Shown one piece after another: positions 1 to 12,235 of a stretch of 64,000 bases of DNA. The DNA lies in contig NC_080717.1 of assembly GCF_019097595.1 (NCBI RefSeq), positions 10,973,336-11,037,335 of the forward strand, given 5' to 3'. The position numbers were made by a program, and so were the translations under genes. Under the pieces are notes generated by a model. That model was not told the DNA's origin, did not search any database, and saw nothing but the letters and a program-made list of their open reading frames with translations. The stretch is from Hemibagrus wyckioides. Taxonomy: Eukaryota; Chordata; Actinopteri; Siluriformes; Bagridae. The stretch's first letter is position 1. The number at the start of each line of letters is the position of its first letter.

Positions 1-1068
1 GTGTAGACATTTTCTTAATGGTTTAGTCTTTTGTTGGAGGTGCTAGTCATCTGAATACAGTAGCATCCTGATGCCTCTGTTCTCCAGAGTGGACAGTGCT
101 GCCTGCAAACATATTGAATAAGAGTTTAATGATAGGAAACCATACTCCAGCACCAGATCTGTGTGTTAGTGGATCTGGTTAATGTAGTAGGCACAACAGT
201 GAACAGTGTACAATACAGCGTGAGAAACCCACTTGACCAGACCACTAGGGGGAAAAAATCAATAACTCTAACACTATAACAAGAGAAGACCAACTCTGGC
301 AGAGAGAATGGGGAACCTCCAATATGCACATTAGTCAGCTCACTTAGCAGGCTCAAGAAAAGAATGCATTGTGGTGAGAGAGACCCACTCCACCATGCTA
401 CCATTGGATAGATGTCATGCTCAGAGAAGATGGCCCAAAGGGAGACTCAACTTCAGCTGAAGAATAAGGTGTAAATGCTGCTAGCTAATCACTATGCAAA
501 ACAGCATACTGAGTGGTTCATAAGGCTGTTCCCTAAGCATAATACAGGATGGGCAATAGAATGTAAAAATGAACTCAAAAGAAAAGATAACACATTATTG
601 GAGTCTATTCTTTGTAGGAAAGGATATCTATTGCTCCAACCATACTCACAAGCTGTAAGGCAGATACTATAGCTCCATATTGTGTATGTGTGGTCCGATG
701 GGAACGAAGAGAGACGATGAAAGGGTATATGGCTGTATCACAGAGGCATTTATTACTGTGTCATATGGCACTTTGTGACTTGCTGTAAGGTCTTGGCATG
801 CATGTACATGCACAAAAGCAGGTATCTACTGTATTTACCCTTGGTGTTTAGGAGGGGTGGAACAGAGTGGATTATTTATCTTCTATATATTGAGTAACTT
901 TGTTTGTGGCTAGAAAGGCCACTAAAGAACATTGAACTAATTATCATGTTCCTGAAACAAATTTGAGATGCGTTTTGCTTTGTGAGATGGTGCATTATCA
1001 TGCTGACAGTTGCCAGTTAAATGATGTTTTTGTTTAGATGTATGTTTAGTGTCTGTTGTCAATTGTTG

Positions 1069-1070
<2 letters not shown>
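1..1070. other. Unassigned AT-rich DNA
   Basis: I see no recognisable gene, RNA or repeat here. Short open frames at 126-404 (minus) and 475-672 (plus) have low-complexity composition and no family resemblance, so I treat them as chance. Confidence 0.5.

Positions 1071-1151
<81 letters not shown>
1071..1151. repeat. (TA)n microsatellite, about 80 bp
   Basis: An uninterrupted alternating TA tract. Such tracts are self-complementary and are common assembly-length artefacts, so the true length may differ. Confidence 0.95.
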
Positions 1152-1152
<1 letters not shown>

Positions 1153-1434
1153 GTAAACTTAAAATAAAGTAAAATGATTACTGCTAAAACATTGACTGGT
1201 GTTAATGGGCTCAAAGTGTGCCCAGAAACATCCCCACTTAATTATAGCAGCACCAATAGTCTAGAAATAAGTTTGGGTCCATGGATTCATGCTGTGGATT
1301 TATCCTACCATCTGTGTGACTCAGCTCAATTTGAGAGTGTTTGTGAGGCTGTGCTGGCCACAGTCTAAAATTTCTTTTATCTAGCTCAAGATTCAGAATA
1401 TTGTGCATTCTGACATGCTTTTCTGCTCACCAAA

Positions 1435-2120
1435 ACTTGTGCACTGAGTGGTTATTTGAGTTACCGTAAAATTGGACCAGTCTGGCCATTCTCTGTTGAC
1501 CACTCTCATTAGCATGGTGTTTCCTTCCACAGAACCTCCACTCCCTTGATGTTTTTTTCTTTATTGCACAATTCCAAGTAAACTCTAGAGGACATACTCA
1601 ACCACACTGGACAGTTTAGGTACAGGTCTTTCTTTTCCTGTCTTTAGCTGTCCAGTTTGGCGAGTCTGTGCCCATGATCTTCTCAGATTCCTGTTCTTGG
1701 CTGACAGAAGTGGAAAGTGATTCGTGTTTCTGCCTTGTGGTTCGATGTGCCTCGAGAGGGATAAAGAGTGTTTATTTAAGTTATTAATTCCTGTCAGCTC
1801 AGATCAGTCTGGTCATTCTACTCCAATCTCTCTCATCAACATAGTGTTCAGCCTGGATACCCTGCACCCATCCTGCACACAGGATGTTTATTGTTTTGTG
1901 CACCATTCTGTCTGAACTCTAGAGACTGGTGTGTGTGATCGGCAAGAGAGCAGCAGTTTTTGAAATACTCAAACCAGACCATCTGGCACCAACAACAGTG
2001 CAATGATTAAGGCAACAGATATCATAATTTTTCTTTATTCTGATGTTTGATCTGTACATTAATTGAAGCTCTTGACCTGGATCTGCAGGATTGTTTGCAT
2101 TGAGCTGCTGCCACATGATA
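1435..2120 (-). mobile_element. Decayed Tc1-like element, two partial copies in the same orientation
   Basis: The plus strand shows the reverse complement of a widespread fish Tc1-like family. Family landmarks occur twice in the same orientation: a 'ctggccattctctgttgacc' type segment near 1480-1500 and its counterpart near 1808-1840, and an 'aactctagag' landmark near 1580 and 1915. A Tc1 5'-end landmark, 'gaaatactcaaaccag', follows near 1960, and 'gctgccacatgat' near 2105 is close to the element end. The coding frame is destroyed. The duplicated middle part suggests either two independent insertions or an internal duplication. The family assignment comes from memory; the order of landmarks is seen directly. 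The same family recurs at 3.85-4.66, 31.9 and 41.0 kb. Confidence 0.6.
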
Positions 2121-2924
2121 CCTAATAAATCAATAAATTAACAAACAAATAAATAACAAACAGCTGGTGATAATGGACTAGCAGCCGGCAAGGAGGGACC
2201 AGCAATTGGCATGTAGGGAGCAGCAACTGACACTGAAGGACAAGCTGTCATGGAAACAGACTGGCTGAAAGTGGAAAATGGGGAATATTAGAGTTACAGG
2301 GCCAAATGTCTGTGTATTTATTTTGTGTTAATTTCAATGGCAGCTTGTGGCAGAACTTTTCTCATAATAACAGGCATGTCATAAATCATAGCACTAACAC
2401 CTAGGTACCTTTTCATCCAGCAGTAAAAATGTGAGGCCATTCTCCCTTGGTAAGTGTGGAACACACTTTGCAGTGGCTGGAGCTAATATGTGCAGTGAAA
2501 TGGGAAGAACAGCAGCACAATGCTCTATTTCTTGTTTGATGGACAAAGTGGCCGAGGAACACTGCATCCTTCCTGACATATTGGATGCATGAAGTAGTAG
2601 TGTGGACAACAATTTTATTTGAGGGAAGATAAACAACAACAACAACAACCACAAAGCGACCGCTATCACCACGTCATTGCCTCTATCTGTTGCAGCCCTT
2701 CGGAAGCAACTAGCTTTTCTGGAGCACACACAGTCAAAACCCTAGTCAAGCCATGCTCCATTCATCTTTGTCTTCAAAATGATATGCACTTATATGCACT
2801 GTCCAAGTTATTAAAAAAAGTAGCCACAATGTGCTTGTCAAAGCTTCCCAATGAAACCAAAAAACGCTACCAATTAGAATCCAGATCTTAATAAAGAAAC
2901 GCACAAGATTAGTTAATCAAGTGT
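2121..2924. other. Unassigned DNA with a short (AAC)n tract
   Basis: It contains an imperfect (AAC)n run at about 2632-2650. Overlapping open frames on both strands (2394-2729 minus, 2619-2891 plus) read through this run and look like products of low complexity rather than genes. Confidence 0.4.
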
Positions 2925-3455
2925 GACTACCTCTATGAAAAGCTTTTTCATGAGCCATGATCTCAGAGAAGAAATTGTTGCTGCTCTCAAAAATTCTTGA
3001 AATTCAAGATCTCCAAACTTCTTGAAATTCATCATCATTCTACAGTGAGAAAGATTGTTTACAAATGGAGTGCCGTCTCTGAATTGGGCATCACAGCAAA
3101 TTCAGTCAGACAGGTTAATGCTCAGAGATATATAGAAAACCCCAAGAGCTAATTTATGTGCCCCACAGGCCCCTGTAAGCACATTAAATGTTTGTGTTCA
3201 TGACAGCACAATCAGAAAAAGCTGTCAAAACTGTCAAGCTGGGTGGTGAGGGGTGAGGATGTGGACTAGTTTTGCAGCCAAAGGATCTTTAAAACTTGCA
3301 GTCACTGAGACAGTGATGAACTCTACTTTAAATCAGAATGTTCTCAAACTGAGTCAATGTTGTAAAGAAGAGCGGGCCAGAATTTTTACAAAATTGAATC
3401 ATTTACTTCATTATTGTTGCTAAAGGTGGTTCTGTTGGCCCTGATTACTAAAAAC
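2925..3455 (+). pseudogene. Internally deleted Tc1-like transposase remnant
   Basis: The order of segments matches a common fish Tc1 transposase read on the plus strand. An N-terminal helix-turn-helix region lies near 2955-3120, a 'catgacagcacaatcagaaa' stretch near 3199-3218, and the middle domain near 3235-3300 reads roughly as VKLGG followed by a CFAA-like motif. The C-terminal segment, 'gttgtaaagaagag', begins at 3360. The block that should hold the second catalytic Asp and the Glu of the DD34E triad is missing between about 3335 and 3360, so the copy has lost its active site. Stops and indels break every frame. Family recognition is from memory. The right end merges into a (CA)n tract at 3490-3514. 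Confidence 0.6.
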
Positions 3456-3489
3456 ATAGAATTGAAGGACTGGGACTCTCTTATTACCA

Positions 3490-3514
3490 TGTACACACAC
3501 ACACACACACACAC
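3490..3514. repeat. (CA)n microsatellite
   Basis: About eleven CA units directly after the Tc1 remnant. Confidence 0.9.
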
Positions 3515-3854
3515 CGGGACATATATGCAATACTGTGCATATTTAATTGAATTAACTATACAATAGGCATTACGTGGTGGCCAGTTTTGCACATAATTTT
3601 TTTTCCACACCCTGGTATTAATTAACATGCATGTTACTCTGATATTTAAATAATTGTTCCTGGGTTTTCCTCATAATTAGGCTAATTTTGGTTAGGTTAA
3701 CAAGTTTTTTTTATTCCCTTGTATAGATAAAATCATGTGTAAACATTAGAAAACTTTATATAAGTATTCAGGCAAATAGGTATTTTAAAACAGCTTGCCA
3801 ACTATTATGCTTTTACTTGCAGTAATCCTCAATATCTATTTATTATAGGATTTT

Positions 3855-4662
3855 TTCAGCACCTTATTAGGAATATCTACTAATTCATGCAAGTATATAA
3901 TCAGCCAATCATGTGGCAGCAGTACAATGCAATCAATTAAGCACATACAGGCCAACAACTTCAAAACTTCATATCAACCATCAGAATAGGGGAAAATTGA
4001 GACCTCTGTAATTTTGACCAAGGGATGGTTTGAGTATTTCCAAATCTGTTGATCTCCTGGGATTTTCACATACAAGAGGTTACTCAGACTGGACCAATAA
4101 AGAAAAAGCATCCGGTGAGTGGCAGTTCTGTGGACAGAAATACCTTGTTGATGAGACAGGTCAATTGAGAATGGCCAGACTAGTTCAAGCTGACAGAAAG
4201 GCTACAGTAACTCAGATAACCACTCTGTTCAATTGTGATGAGTAGAAAACATCAGGTTCCACAGAATTTCAGAGGTCAGAATTTAGCACATAAATCACAA
4301 TCCATGGACCAAACCTGTCTTCAGTCAACTGTCCATGCTAGTGGAGGAGGAGTAGTTGTTGAACATGTGCATCCATTCATGGCCACAATCTTCTAATGAC
4401 TAATTTCAGCATGATAATCCACCATGTCACAAAACAAAAGTCGTTTCAAACTGGTTTTATAAACATAATGATTTCTTCAGTGGTCTTAACAGTCAACTGA
4501 TCTGAATCTAATAGAACGCCTTAGGGATGCAGTAAAACGGGAGATTCACAGCATGAAAGTGCAATTGTGTGATGCAGTAATGTCAACATGACATTTCTAA
4601 CATCTTGAATTGAATAATTGATGCTGAGAAAAAAGGCTCTACCCTGTATTAGTATAGTTCCC
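3855..4662 (+). mobile_element. Tc1-like element remnant, internally deleted
   Basis: The left end carries the terminal motif 'caccttattaggaat', and the right end near 4650 reads 'ccctgtattagtatag', a known 3' end of this family. In the open frame at 4030-4245 the product contains SVDLLGFSHT, then WQFCGQKYLVDE and RKATVTQITTLFNC, which match the DNA-binding half of a Tc1 transposase. Further on, 4414-4450 encodes QHDNPPCHKTK, containing the second catalytic Asp. The first catalytic Asp region is deleted between about 4270 and 4300, and the Glu region (4500-4525) is frameshifted. It is therefore a dead copy. It abuts the DIRS-like leader at 4661. Confidence 0.7.
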
Positions 4663-5720
4663 TTCTGAGGAAACACTATGCTGCATCATGGCTTGAAAAT
4701 ATGGGAACACCACCATTAGACTGGTGTCTGACGCATGTGTGGAAACATGCCAAATCTATTGGCCAGTGCGGGGTCAGGTGACATATAGTGACATATAGTG
4801 GCATGCATCTGTGTGGATTGTCTGTCTATTTAGAGTCTGTCTATCAGCTGAGGTTCTTGAGATAATTCCACAACTCTCTCCACAAGGAAACTATATGCCC
4901 TAAATGTCAACTTTCTGCATTGTGGTGCAAGCAACACTGTTTGAATCCAGTCCACTGCTCAGGTGGTACAGTGCTGGAGTTCCTCCAGGAGCGACATTTT
5001 TGCAAGCCTCTTCTTCTGTGGGGAGGCATCCCCTGGTTTCTTGCATTTTGCACTGTGCCAGATACTTGAGGCCTGTGTGCTGCAAGTTCCTAGAGTCAGC
5101 CTCAGAGAAGTTGACTCACTCTAAAAGTGGCTGTTCTACTAGCTTTAACTTCACAAAGAGTAAGATATCTACTGTCAGTAGCCTCTTTTGCTTAGAATTT
5201 GCTCCTGAAATGGTCAAATATATTCTGCACCCTAGACCGGATTACATTCTGAAGGTACCTCTCACGGCCAGCCAGCCAGTCATCTTGCAAGTTTTTCTTC
5301 CCCCACCTTATGCATCTCCAGAGCAAGAAATGCTTCATCTACTATGCCCAGTTCTGACTTTTAGCATCTATGTTCACCACTTAGACCAGTAGTGTAAATC
5401 CTGCCAACAGAAGGAATGCGGTCACAAAGTAGTGCCTTCCTTACTGGGTTACAGATGCTATCACTCTGTCTCATGAGGTGCGCTGAATAGCTTCTCCTCT
5501 AGGAGTCAGGGCCCACTTCACTAAGAGTGTAGCAATGTTTTTGTTGTGGCAGGCTGGTCACCTGCTCACATTCATCAGGTTTTACAGTTTGACATAGACT
5601 CAACCCCAGAATTCCAGGTCTTTCAGACATGTTTCCATACATATATGCTTCAGACAGTTGATTTTTGTAGGCATCTTTTATATCGATGCTTCAGCACAAA
5701 GTAGGAATGGGGTTGCAGCT
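4661..5720 (+). mobile_element. DIRS-like retrotransposon fragment: leader plus tyrosine recombinase remnant
   Basis: A leader with 'ctatgctgcatcatgg' (4676-4691) is shared with the fragments at 36.8 and 53.9 kb. It is followed by a decayed tyrosine recombinase (YR) reading on the plus strand. Visible YR pieces are STRKLYAL near 4880, GGTVLEFLQER near 4960-4990, a core resembling LTLKVAVLLALTSQRV near 5115-5160, and an open frame at 5190-5390 containing LEFAPEMVKYILHPRPDY and ASPEQEMLHLLCPV. The HxxR box at about 5510-5525 reads HFTK, so the second catalytic Arg is replaced. A Tyr-containing RFY motif survives near 5580. The gag, RT and RNase H regions expected between leader and YR are absent, implying a large internal deletion. 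The YR assignment rests on recalled fish DIRS proteins. Confidence 0.65.
4904..5392 (+). pseudogene. Open frame covering part of the tyrosine recombinase remnant
   Basis: This 162-codon frame is only partly in the true YR frame. Residues from about 98 onward (LEFAPEMVK to IYVHH) match the DIRS-type YR domain, including the conserved PRPDYILKVP and LHLLCPV stretches. The first half is out of frame relative to the family, so the start codon is accidental and no functional protein is expected. YR proteins catalyse integration of circular DIRS DNA without an integrase; here the catalytic residues are incomplete. Confidence 0.6.
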
Positions 5721-7290
5721 GTGCTGATGATTATGGTAATAATAGCTAAATTAGATAAATAAATCACCTTGAAGAGATCCTGTGTTTTTAGTCCCAGACC
5801 TCAGAAATTGCATGCATTACCCCTGATTAGCCTCTTGTCAATTAGCAGACACTCAGCAGTTGAGTAGAGCACATGTCTGTGCATATATATATATATATAT
5901 TTCACAGACAGCTGGGAAAGACTGCTGGGAAAAACATGTCTTGGTCACCAATCTGAAATGTGACATGTCTGAGATGATATATGGCATGTGTACACATATC
6001 TCACCAGTTCCATCCCAGCAAACATTAACAATAACCTTACCATTTTTTATATAACATTTCTCTGATATAACACGTACCATTGGCTAATGCAGTTTTGATT
6101 GAAAAGAAAAACTGAAGTATTCTTTAATATATCTTATTATTCACTGCTTCCATAAGAGTCCCATATACATACATATACTAGGAGCACTGCCAACTGTTTA
6201 TTGTAGAGATTTAAAATGTCCAGTGGGAACATATCTGGACTGCCATCTCAGCAACTTTCATGGATGAAAAAAAAACCTTGGCACCTAAGGAAAGATAGAC
6301 CAATCCTGTTTGTGGCTCTGTTATGAATGGTTTGATGTATGAGAGCTGACAGGTTGTGGTGTGTACTCACAGAGTGAAAGGAAGAAGCTGAGTAACCCTT
6401 CACCCTGTGTAAAGAGGCTTGCATTTAGTCTGCTAATCAGGAAGTAAAATGACCACTTGACAGCATAATTTACATCCTGTTAGCATCCCTGAAGCAGTGG
6501 ATTCTCTTGGGGCTTTATTTATAACTTCTCAGCCAAGTAATTCATCCATCAATATATGAAATTTAGTTTAGATGTTCAGGGTTAACACTTAACCCTGAGT
6601 TAACCATAAAAGTGAGTGACATGGTTTATGAGAGAATTCGGCACTTGGTGGCATCACTGACACGCAAAGGTTTTTTTTTTTTTTTTAATTATGGCCAAGA
6701 ATTAATATATTGAGCGACAAAATAATTGTGACGCTTGAGTCCATAACTTAAAAGAGTGTCAAGGTGTGACAGTCATATGTGTAGCATTTTGAGCTCTAGT
6801 CTTAAGTAAACTGTAAAATTTTAGTAATGTTTTTTGGCACTCTGTTGGCACTCTGTGAACACTCCTTTAAGAAGCCGTTCATACTGATGCTTAATCAATA
6901 TTTTCTTCACTATTTAATCATTTTACTAAATGTCTCCAGCAGTAAATCCATACCAGGTTAATAAAGTTTCTTTGTAAGTATGGACATCCCATTTCGTGAA
7001 CAAGAGCTTCCTGTTTCTCTCAGGTGAGATTAAACTAAATGTTGCAAGCAAAATCAGAATTTCCACCTAGCATGGCATCAAACTTTTTCACACATCAGAT
7101 CAGGATCTTACAGAAAAATGGAGGCTGCATCTTTCTCTGATTGTAGACCACACTCCCCATGGACAAGACAATTTGTGGCATCAGAGTATTACTCATTTGC
7201 TATCACAGAAAAGCCAACTTTCCAGCTCATGGCACAAACAAAGGTTCATTAACTTGTGCCTGAGGTGCTATGCAATGGTATTTTGTCATG
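5721..7290. other. Unassigned DNA with short low-complexity tracts
   Basis: It contains a short (AT)n run at 5883-5901 and a poly-T run at 6670-6686. The overlapping open frames at 5853-6080 are driven by the AT run. No gene or repeat family was recognised. Confidence 0.4.
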
Positions 7291-7299
7291 ATTACATCG

Positions 7300-7500
7300 A
7301 CTTTGGTGCATGACTAAAATTCCCATCAGCCACTGCATCTCACAGATTCACATCACATGACTATTTCTACCTGATTTATGTTGTGGTGTAATGAATGAAT
7401 TTAGTAAAATGAGTATTTAAGTCACGTGTTGTACAGCACACATTAACTCACATTGACTAGCATTTCTTATTTGTTGTCCTTTGTTGTTACACAATCGAGT
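7300..7500 (+). mobile_element. Possible LTR promoter fragment
   Basis: The run of motifs 'aaaattcccatcagcca', 'cacatcacatgac', and 'gtatttaagtcacgt' resembles the U3 part of a fish LTR. I could not find matching TG...CA ends or a target-site duplication, so this is tentative. Confidence 0.25.
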
Positions 7501-8154
7501 TGCCATTAGATTGCCAACATGTTGCCAATGTCTGTTTTGTCCTTACATATTTTAGAAAGGAACAGCCTGATGTGGGAGCACCATTGGAGGTGATCCCTCT
7601 GACTTGATGGGAAATGTTGTCTCACCTTAGACTTTGCTCCTGCAACTGGCTTCGTGTTGGCTGTCACTCCATAGTGCTCTGCCTTGGGCATTTTGCCACC
7701 TCTCAGCTATGCAGAAAAGATCACTCTCTCAATGCCAAGAATTTGAGAACCGTTCAATGATGCCCATTATGACAGATCTGTTACAAAGACAGTGGCTAGA
7801 TGGGTTTGTGGTCATTGAGAAACAGGCAGTTGCATTCAAAAACAGACAGGCAGTGTTCTGAGGTTCGAGTGCACTTTGGGAGTGAGGAGACAAACCTGTT
7901 GATGTTAGGCTACTATTTGTTGAAGAGCTGATATGTTGTATGAACTTCTGTGTGTCCGTTAGCAGGGCATGTGTGGGTCCAGTTGATATCATGCGATCTT
8001 TCCATTGAGCCATGGTTGACCTTGAGACTGAACTGTTTCTCATTCATTGTCTCATGAACCAGAATCCACAAAGAATGTCTGAGGAAAAATGCATTCTATA
8101 TTGCTTTGTCTGGAAAGTGATAGAAGGGTTTAAGATAATTGGAGAAGTTTTGAG

Positions 8155-10180
8155 GACAAGGCTGACCTGCTAGTGTGGGATGGTATCCATCCCACATGGG
8201 ATGGTGCTGCTGCCATCTTTTACAGCATAGCTCCCAGTCTCAGAACAGTAGTCATCACTCATTTTCGACCATATTGAGTCTGTTCATTTTCCGCAAGCGA
8301 AACAAAAATATAGAAATGCTCTGAAAGTTTTTTTTAGTAAATAAATTAACATGAAATTAGATCATATCTAATATTCAGCCAGCACCTTTGATCTGAAGTT
8401 AGAACTGACAAATATAGATCTTATACATGTGAAGCTCGTATTGCTAATGAAAGTGTTACTGGAGTTTAATCTACTGTGTTTAAGAGAAATGTGGATTAAA
8501 TGAGTGTGTAGCTTTAAATGAAGCTAGTCCTCCCTTAATTCAGTTCTATAAATTAGTCTCATCTTCTGTGGAGAGGAAAAGATGTTGCAGTCATTTATAA
8601 TCATAATCTAGGCATCACCCAAAATACAAAAAAACATCACCCATAAAAACAAAGTTGTGTCCATTCTAGATTTAGTAGGGGTTAATCATGTAAAAGTATC
8701 TATTCATAAGTCTTAATCCAATACTAACATTCAGATTAAATACAAAAAATATTTCCACAGTCTGAAGTTATTCCAGATCATTAATAATCACATTTAAAAT
8801 GTGTCTTAGTCTTATTATATACACTTGGTGTGCTACCATGTTAAACATACATTCATGTCAGCCACTAAACATATTTCTTTCTGTAATCTGAGTTGGATCA
8901 CCATCTGACCCCACAGAGCTTCATCAGGTGACAGGAGTCAGTGTTCCACAAAACACACACACACCTTAAAACAGACCACTTGAAAATTAAAACATGATTG
9001 GTGTCAGCTATAGAGAGGCTCTTAGTGTTGCTACAGTATTAAATAAACTATAAGACCACTACTCAACATCATCATGTATTAGCGATAAGTTAAAATTGAA
9101 AAAAATTTAAAATATCAGACAAAAAAATCTGAAAAAATTTAAAGTCATACATTTTGATAAATAACTTTGTAGGTAACAATATAACCTTTTTATACCATTG
9201 ATTTGAGTGTTTTACAAGAGACTACATTTATTTGACTAATTTTCTTGTGTACTAGATCCCTTATCTAGAAAAGATTGTATAACAGTAGTTATACTCGTAT
9301 CTACATAGGAATACCTTTCATCATAACTATCATTCAGGACAGGTTTCATCATAGCACAAAGACAGCACTGGTTAAAGTGGTAAATGACCTAGTACTGGCC
9401 TCTCATAAGGGTTGTGTCTCTTGTGTTGCTAGACCCTAGTTCAGCTTTTAAAATGATTGTTCAAAACAGAAAATTCAATTCAATTTTATTTGTATAGAAC
9501 TTTTAACTATGAACAATAGACTCAAAACAGTTTTATAAAAATATAAAAACTAAAATTAAAAATACAATCCCTATTGAGCAATCCAGATGCAACAGCAGCA
9601 ATGGAAAACTCCCTGAGACAATATGAGGCAGAAATTCTCAGAGGAACCACACTCAAAAGGGGAACTTTGAGTCTGACCTCATGTGGGTGATAATGGAGAG
9701 TGTGATTAAATAAGGTTCTTTCTACAACTGAATAAAGTCAAGTGGAGTTGTGTAACCAGGAGCTTTTCAGCAATATATAAGTATGAGCATCAGCATGATT
9801 ACTGAATATTGTTGGAGTTATGTGAACAGCCCTCTTCCTCATCCAGTCTTATTCGACTGATCATTATAAGTTTGTATATGTAAATGTTGACTTCTCTGTG
9901 CATACTAAAGTAAAGTTTGGTTTTCCATGAGGTCCTGTTTTAGGCCCAGTGCTTTTTTCTCTATAAATGCTACCGATTTCCCCCCTTGCCCTCCTCCTCC
10001 CAGCACCACATGTTTACATCTGCTATGGGGATTTCTCTTGTCTTTTCCTGAAGTAGAAGAATGTTTCAAATCTCACTATGTGTGTGCAGGTTCAACAGGC
10101 AAGTCTTTGTACTCACCCAGCAGCAGCAGCAACAGCAAACAGCAGCAGTTATGCACAAACAACTGCATCACATTTATGTT
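8155..10180 (+). mobile_element. Decayed L2/Maui-like LINE, interrupted by another repeat
   Basis: Pieces of one non-LTR polyprotein appear in order on the plus strand. At 8175-8270 the DNA reads VWDGIHPTWDGAAAIFYS, which precedes the endonuclease in fish LINEs. At 8370-8480 an endonuclease start reads NIDLIHVKL, with a downstream EFNLLCLREMW. At 9345-9470 the RT region reads FHHSTKTALVKVVNDLVLAS, then a broken AF.MIVQN (AFDTIDH in the family). The RT resumes after the inserted repeat near 9882-9960 as VDFSVHTKVKFGFP, a stop, then GPVLGPVLFSL. The YADD catalytic box is not visible. Numerous stops make it a fossil. L2 assignment is from memory. Confidence 0.6.
9473..9882 (+). mobile_element. 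Interspersed repeat inserted into the LINE RT region
   Basis: It begins with 'attcaattcaattttattt' and contains 'ggaaaactccctgag' and 'agaggaacca' (landmarks near 9602 and 9640), then 'aagtcaagtggagtt' near 9735. A second copy lies at 29147-29575, with 'aaaactcccc' and 'agaggaaccagactcaaaag' in the same order. I know this arrangement as a dispersed non-coding repeat in otophysan fishes but cannot name its class. Because LINE coding sequence resumes on its right side, it inserted after the LINE. Confidence 0.65.
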
Positions 10181-11695
10181 GCCATAAAATAAAATTCATT
10201 CCTTATATTAATTTTATTAAAGAAAGGAAAAACATGTGATTAAAATACTGAATCACTGTCAAATCAATATTGCAAATGTGTTGACTGTAGACTCCTCCAG
10301 AATTATTGGAAGGGCAAGACCATTTCTTTTGGGGTGGAGATCAAATGATGAATATGAAATTATTTTTAGCTTCATTTATCCTGATGTGTTAAGCATTTTA
10401 GAACACGCCAGTTTTTTGGTCAGACCACTTCATCTATAGGTGAGCAAAAGTATTGAAAATAGTAAATAACATTTACAGTAACATTTACCTTCAAATTAAT
10501 TAACATTTAATGTTTGGTTGGTCCTCACAATGTGATAAATACACATACACGCACACACACACACTTTTTTTTTTTAACTCATTTTTATTATTGGTTTTCT
10601 GGAGACAAATAAACTTCTTCATCTGTGATATGATATGGCAAGACTTGCCATTTTCAGGCTCTGTAAGATTTTATTTTATTTCCTCACAAGGATCACCAAA
10701 TGCTATCACACTCCTCTGTAATTTACTAATTCCAGACATCACAATAAATCTTATTCATTATTTATTATTTGGCCACTATCAATTATTTGTAAGTATACAG
10801 TATTTTGTTGCTAATTATAGGTTGATGCTAATTATCTTACATAATTTATCTCTGGGATCCTGCATGAGAATCTGTGAATATTCATCTTTTATTCAACCAG
10901 AATGTAGAAAAGAAGGATTTAGTAACCTGTTTTTTGTATCTATTTGCCCAGAAGGTACAGACAGTGGAAGACTGAATAAATCGTATAAGCTGACCAGATG
11001 TTAGGAGCTACCATTAACTCTGCTGTGTGGCTCAATTAACCTGGATAACACCTCAGTGCCCCATGAAAACAACAGAACTCAAATTACACCTTAAGTACCA
11101 AGTAATTACAAAATTTATTCTCTATTATCCTACCATACCTTCAATTGCCTCTTTTTAGTGAAAGATCTAAGATCAGTTAACTTCAGTTTCAGTGATGGAT
11201 TCATCCATCCACTATATAGACAAACGTATTAAAGAGCATGTTGAATTAATGATAAGATGTCTAGCTAGAGTTGACATGAACCTTGTATATTCTGTTAAAC
11301 AGAGCAAACTTGTTATAAAGTAATGCAGGCAGACATTAGAAAACAAAAATTTAACAAATTAACAAATTAACGCCCCTTTTGTGTTGTCCCAAACCTTTCA
11401 CTAATTTTCTGATTTACAGTCAAACCTATATGAATGTAACAGTGCTGCTGAAACCTATAGGAAACTGAAGAAAATCAGCCATTAGGGAGTCCTCAGTACT
11501 TCTGGAGATTGTCATGATCTTCATTTGCATCCACCAAATACATTATGCCCTCCTTGAGCTCTGGAGACATGAGACTGGCCAAACTCACAGTTAACAGTCT
11601 GCTTGCTGCTGTTAACTCTTCAACTTGCTGAAATTCTTGTTGAAGGTGTTGAAAGCATGCAGCAGCCACTCTGGACCAAAAATGGTGCTATTGTC
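10181..11695. other. Unassigned AT-rich DNA
   Basis: It contains a short (CA)n followed by poly-T at 10548-10576. The open frame at 10510-11004 (164 codons) starts inside that tract and encodes a hydrophobic, Phe/Ile-rich product typical of AT-rich noncoding DNA. No family was recognised. Confidence 0.4.
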
Positions 11696-11714
11696 CTGTT
11701 ATAGCCCGACTTTC

Positions 11715-12235
11715 ACGGCATATGGACACCAGATACAGTGGTGTTCATGTGTACGACCGCCAGACCCTTCTGACTTATGGGAATCATGCACCAGCCAATG
11801 TGCATGATGACCTACGAAAAAAGCTATGCGATCTCGGCTTGCTGCGGAGGCCAGGCCCCAAGCCCTTGGCATTGCCTGATGCGGGTGGCGGGGAGAGAAG
11901 TCGATGGAAGCTTAATTAACTTTTTTTTAACTTAATTACTTCTATTACTCCTGCTGCTATATTCACTGTACTATCACTGTACTAAACCTGTCTCTATCTG
12001 TCTTTGCACCCATTGTCAACACTGTTTTTTGTGCAAGTGTCGGCGTTATGTGTCTTGTTTTGTCATCCTGTGCACTTATGTTGTATGTTTAGTTTCTAAA
12101 GAATGCACATGTAGTATAGTTAAGTTCTATGTTTATCCACGTCACCTGTAATCTGTTTTTGTTCTGTGTAGCACCTCTGGACCAGGAGGAACGTTGTTTC
12201 TCTGTGTACTGCATAATATATTAGGACAAAACACT
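11715..12235 (+). mobile_element. Possible LINE fragment with 3' UTR-like tail
   Basis: The frame at 11722-11919 encodes [19 protein letters not shown], then [16 protein letters not shown]. This resembles the start of ORF2 in some fish LINEs that begin with a YSR.DLL...GLLR pattern. About 250 bp further, 'accaggaggaacgttgtttc' (12181-12200) matches the 3' UTR of a fish LINE family, which also appears in reverse at 61.9 kb. If both belong to one element, the whole RT has been deleted. Low confidence on the coding part, moderate on the UTR. Confidence 0.4.

Noticed and set aside
7729..8043. 104-codon minus-strand frame
   Set aside because: No family signature, and LINE remnants nearby read on the plus strand.
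10510..11004. 164-codon plus-strand frame
   Set aside because: Its length is notable, but it starts in a CA/poly-T tract, is dominated by Phe, Ile and Leu, and shows no domain.
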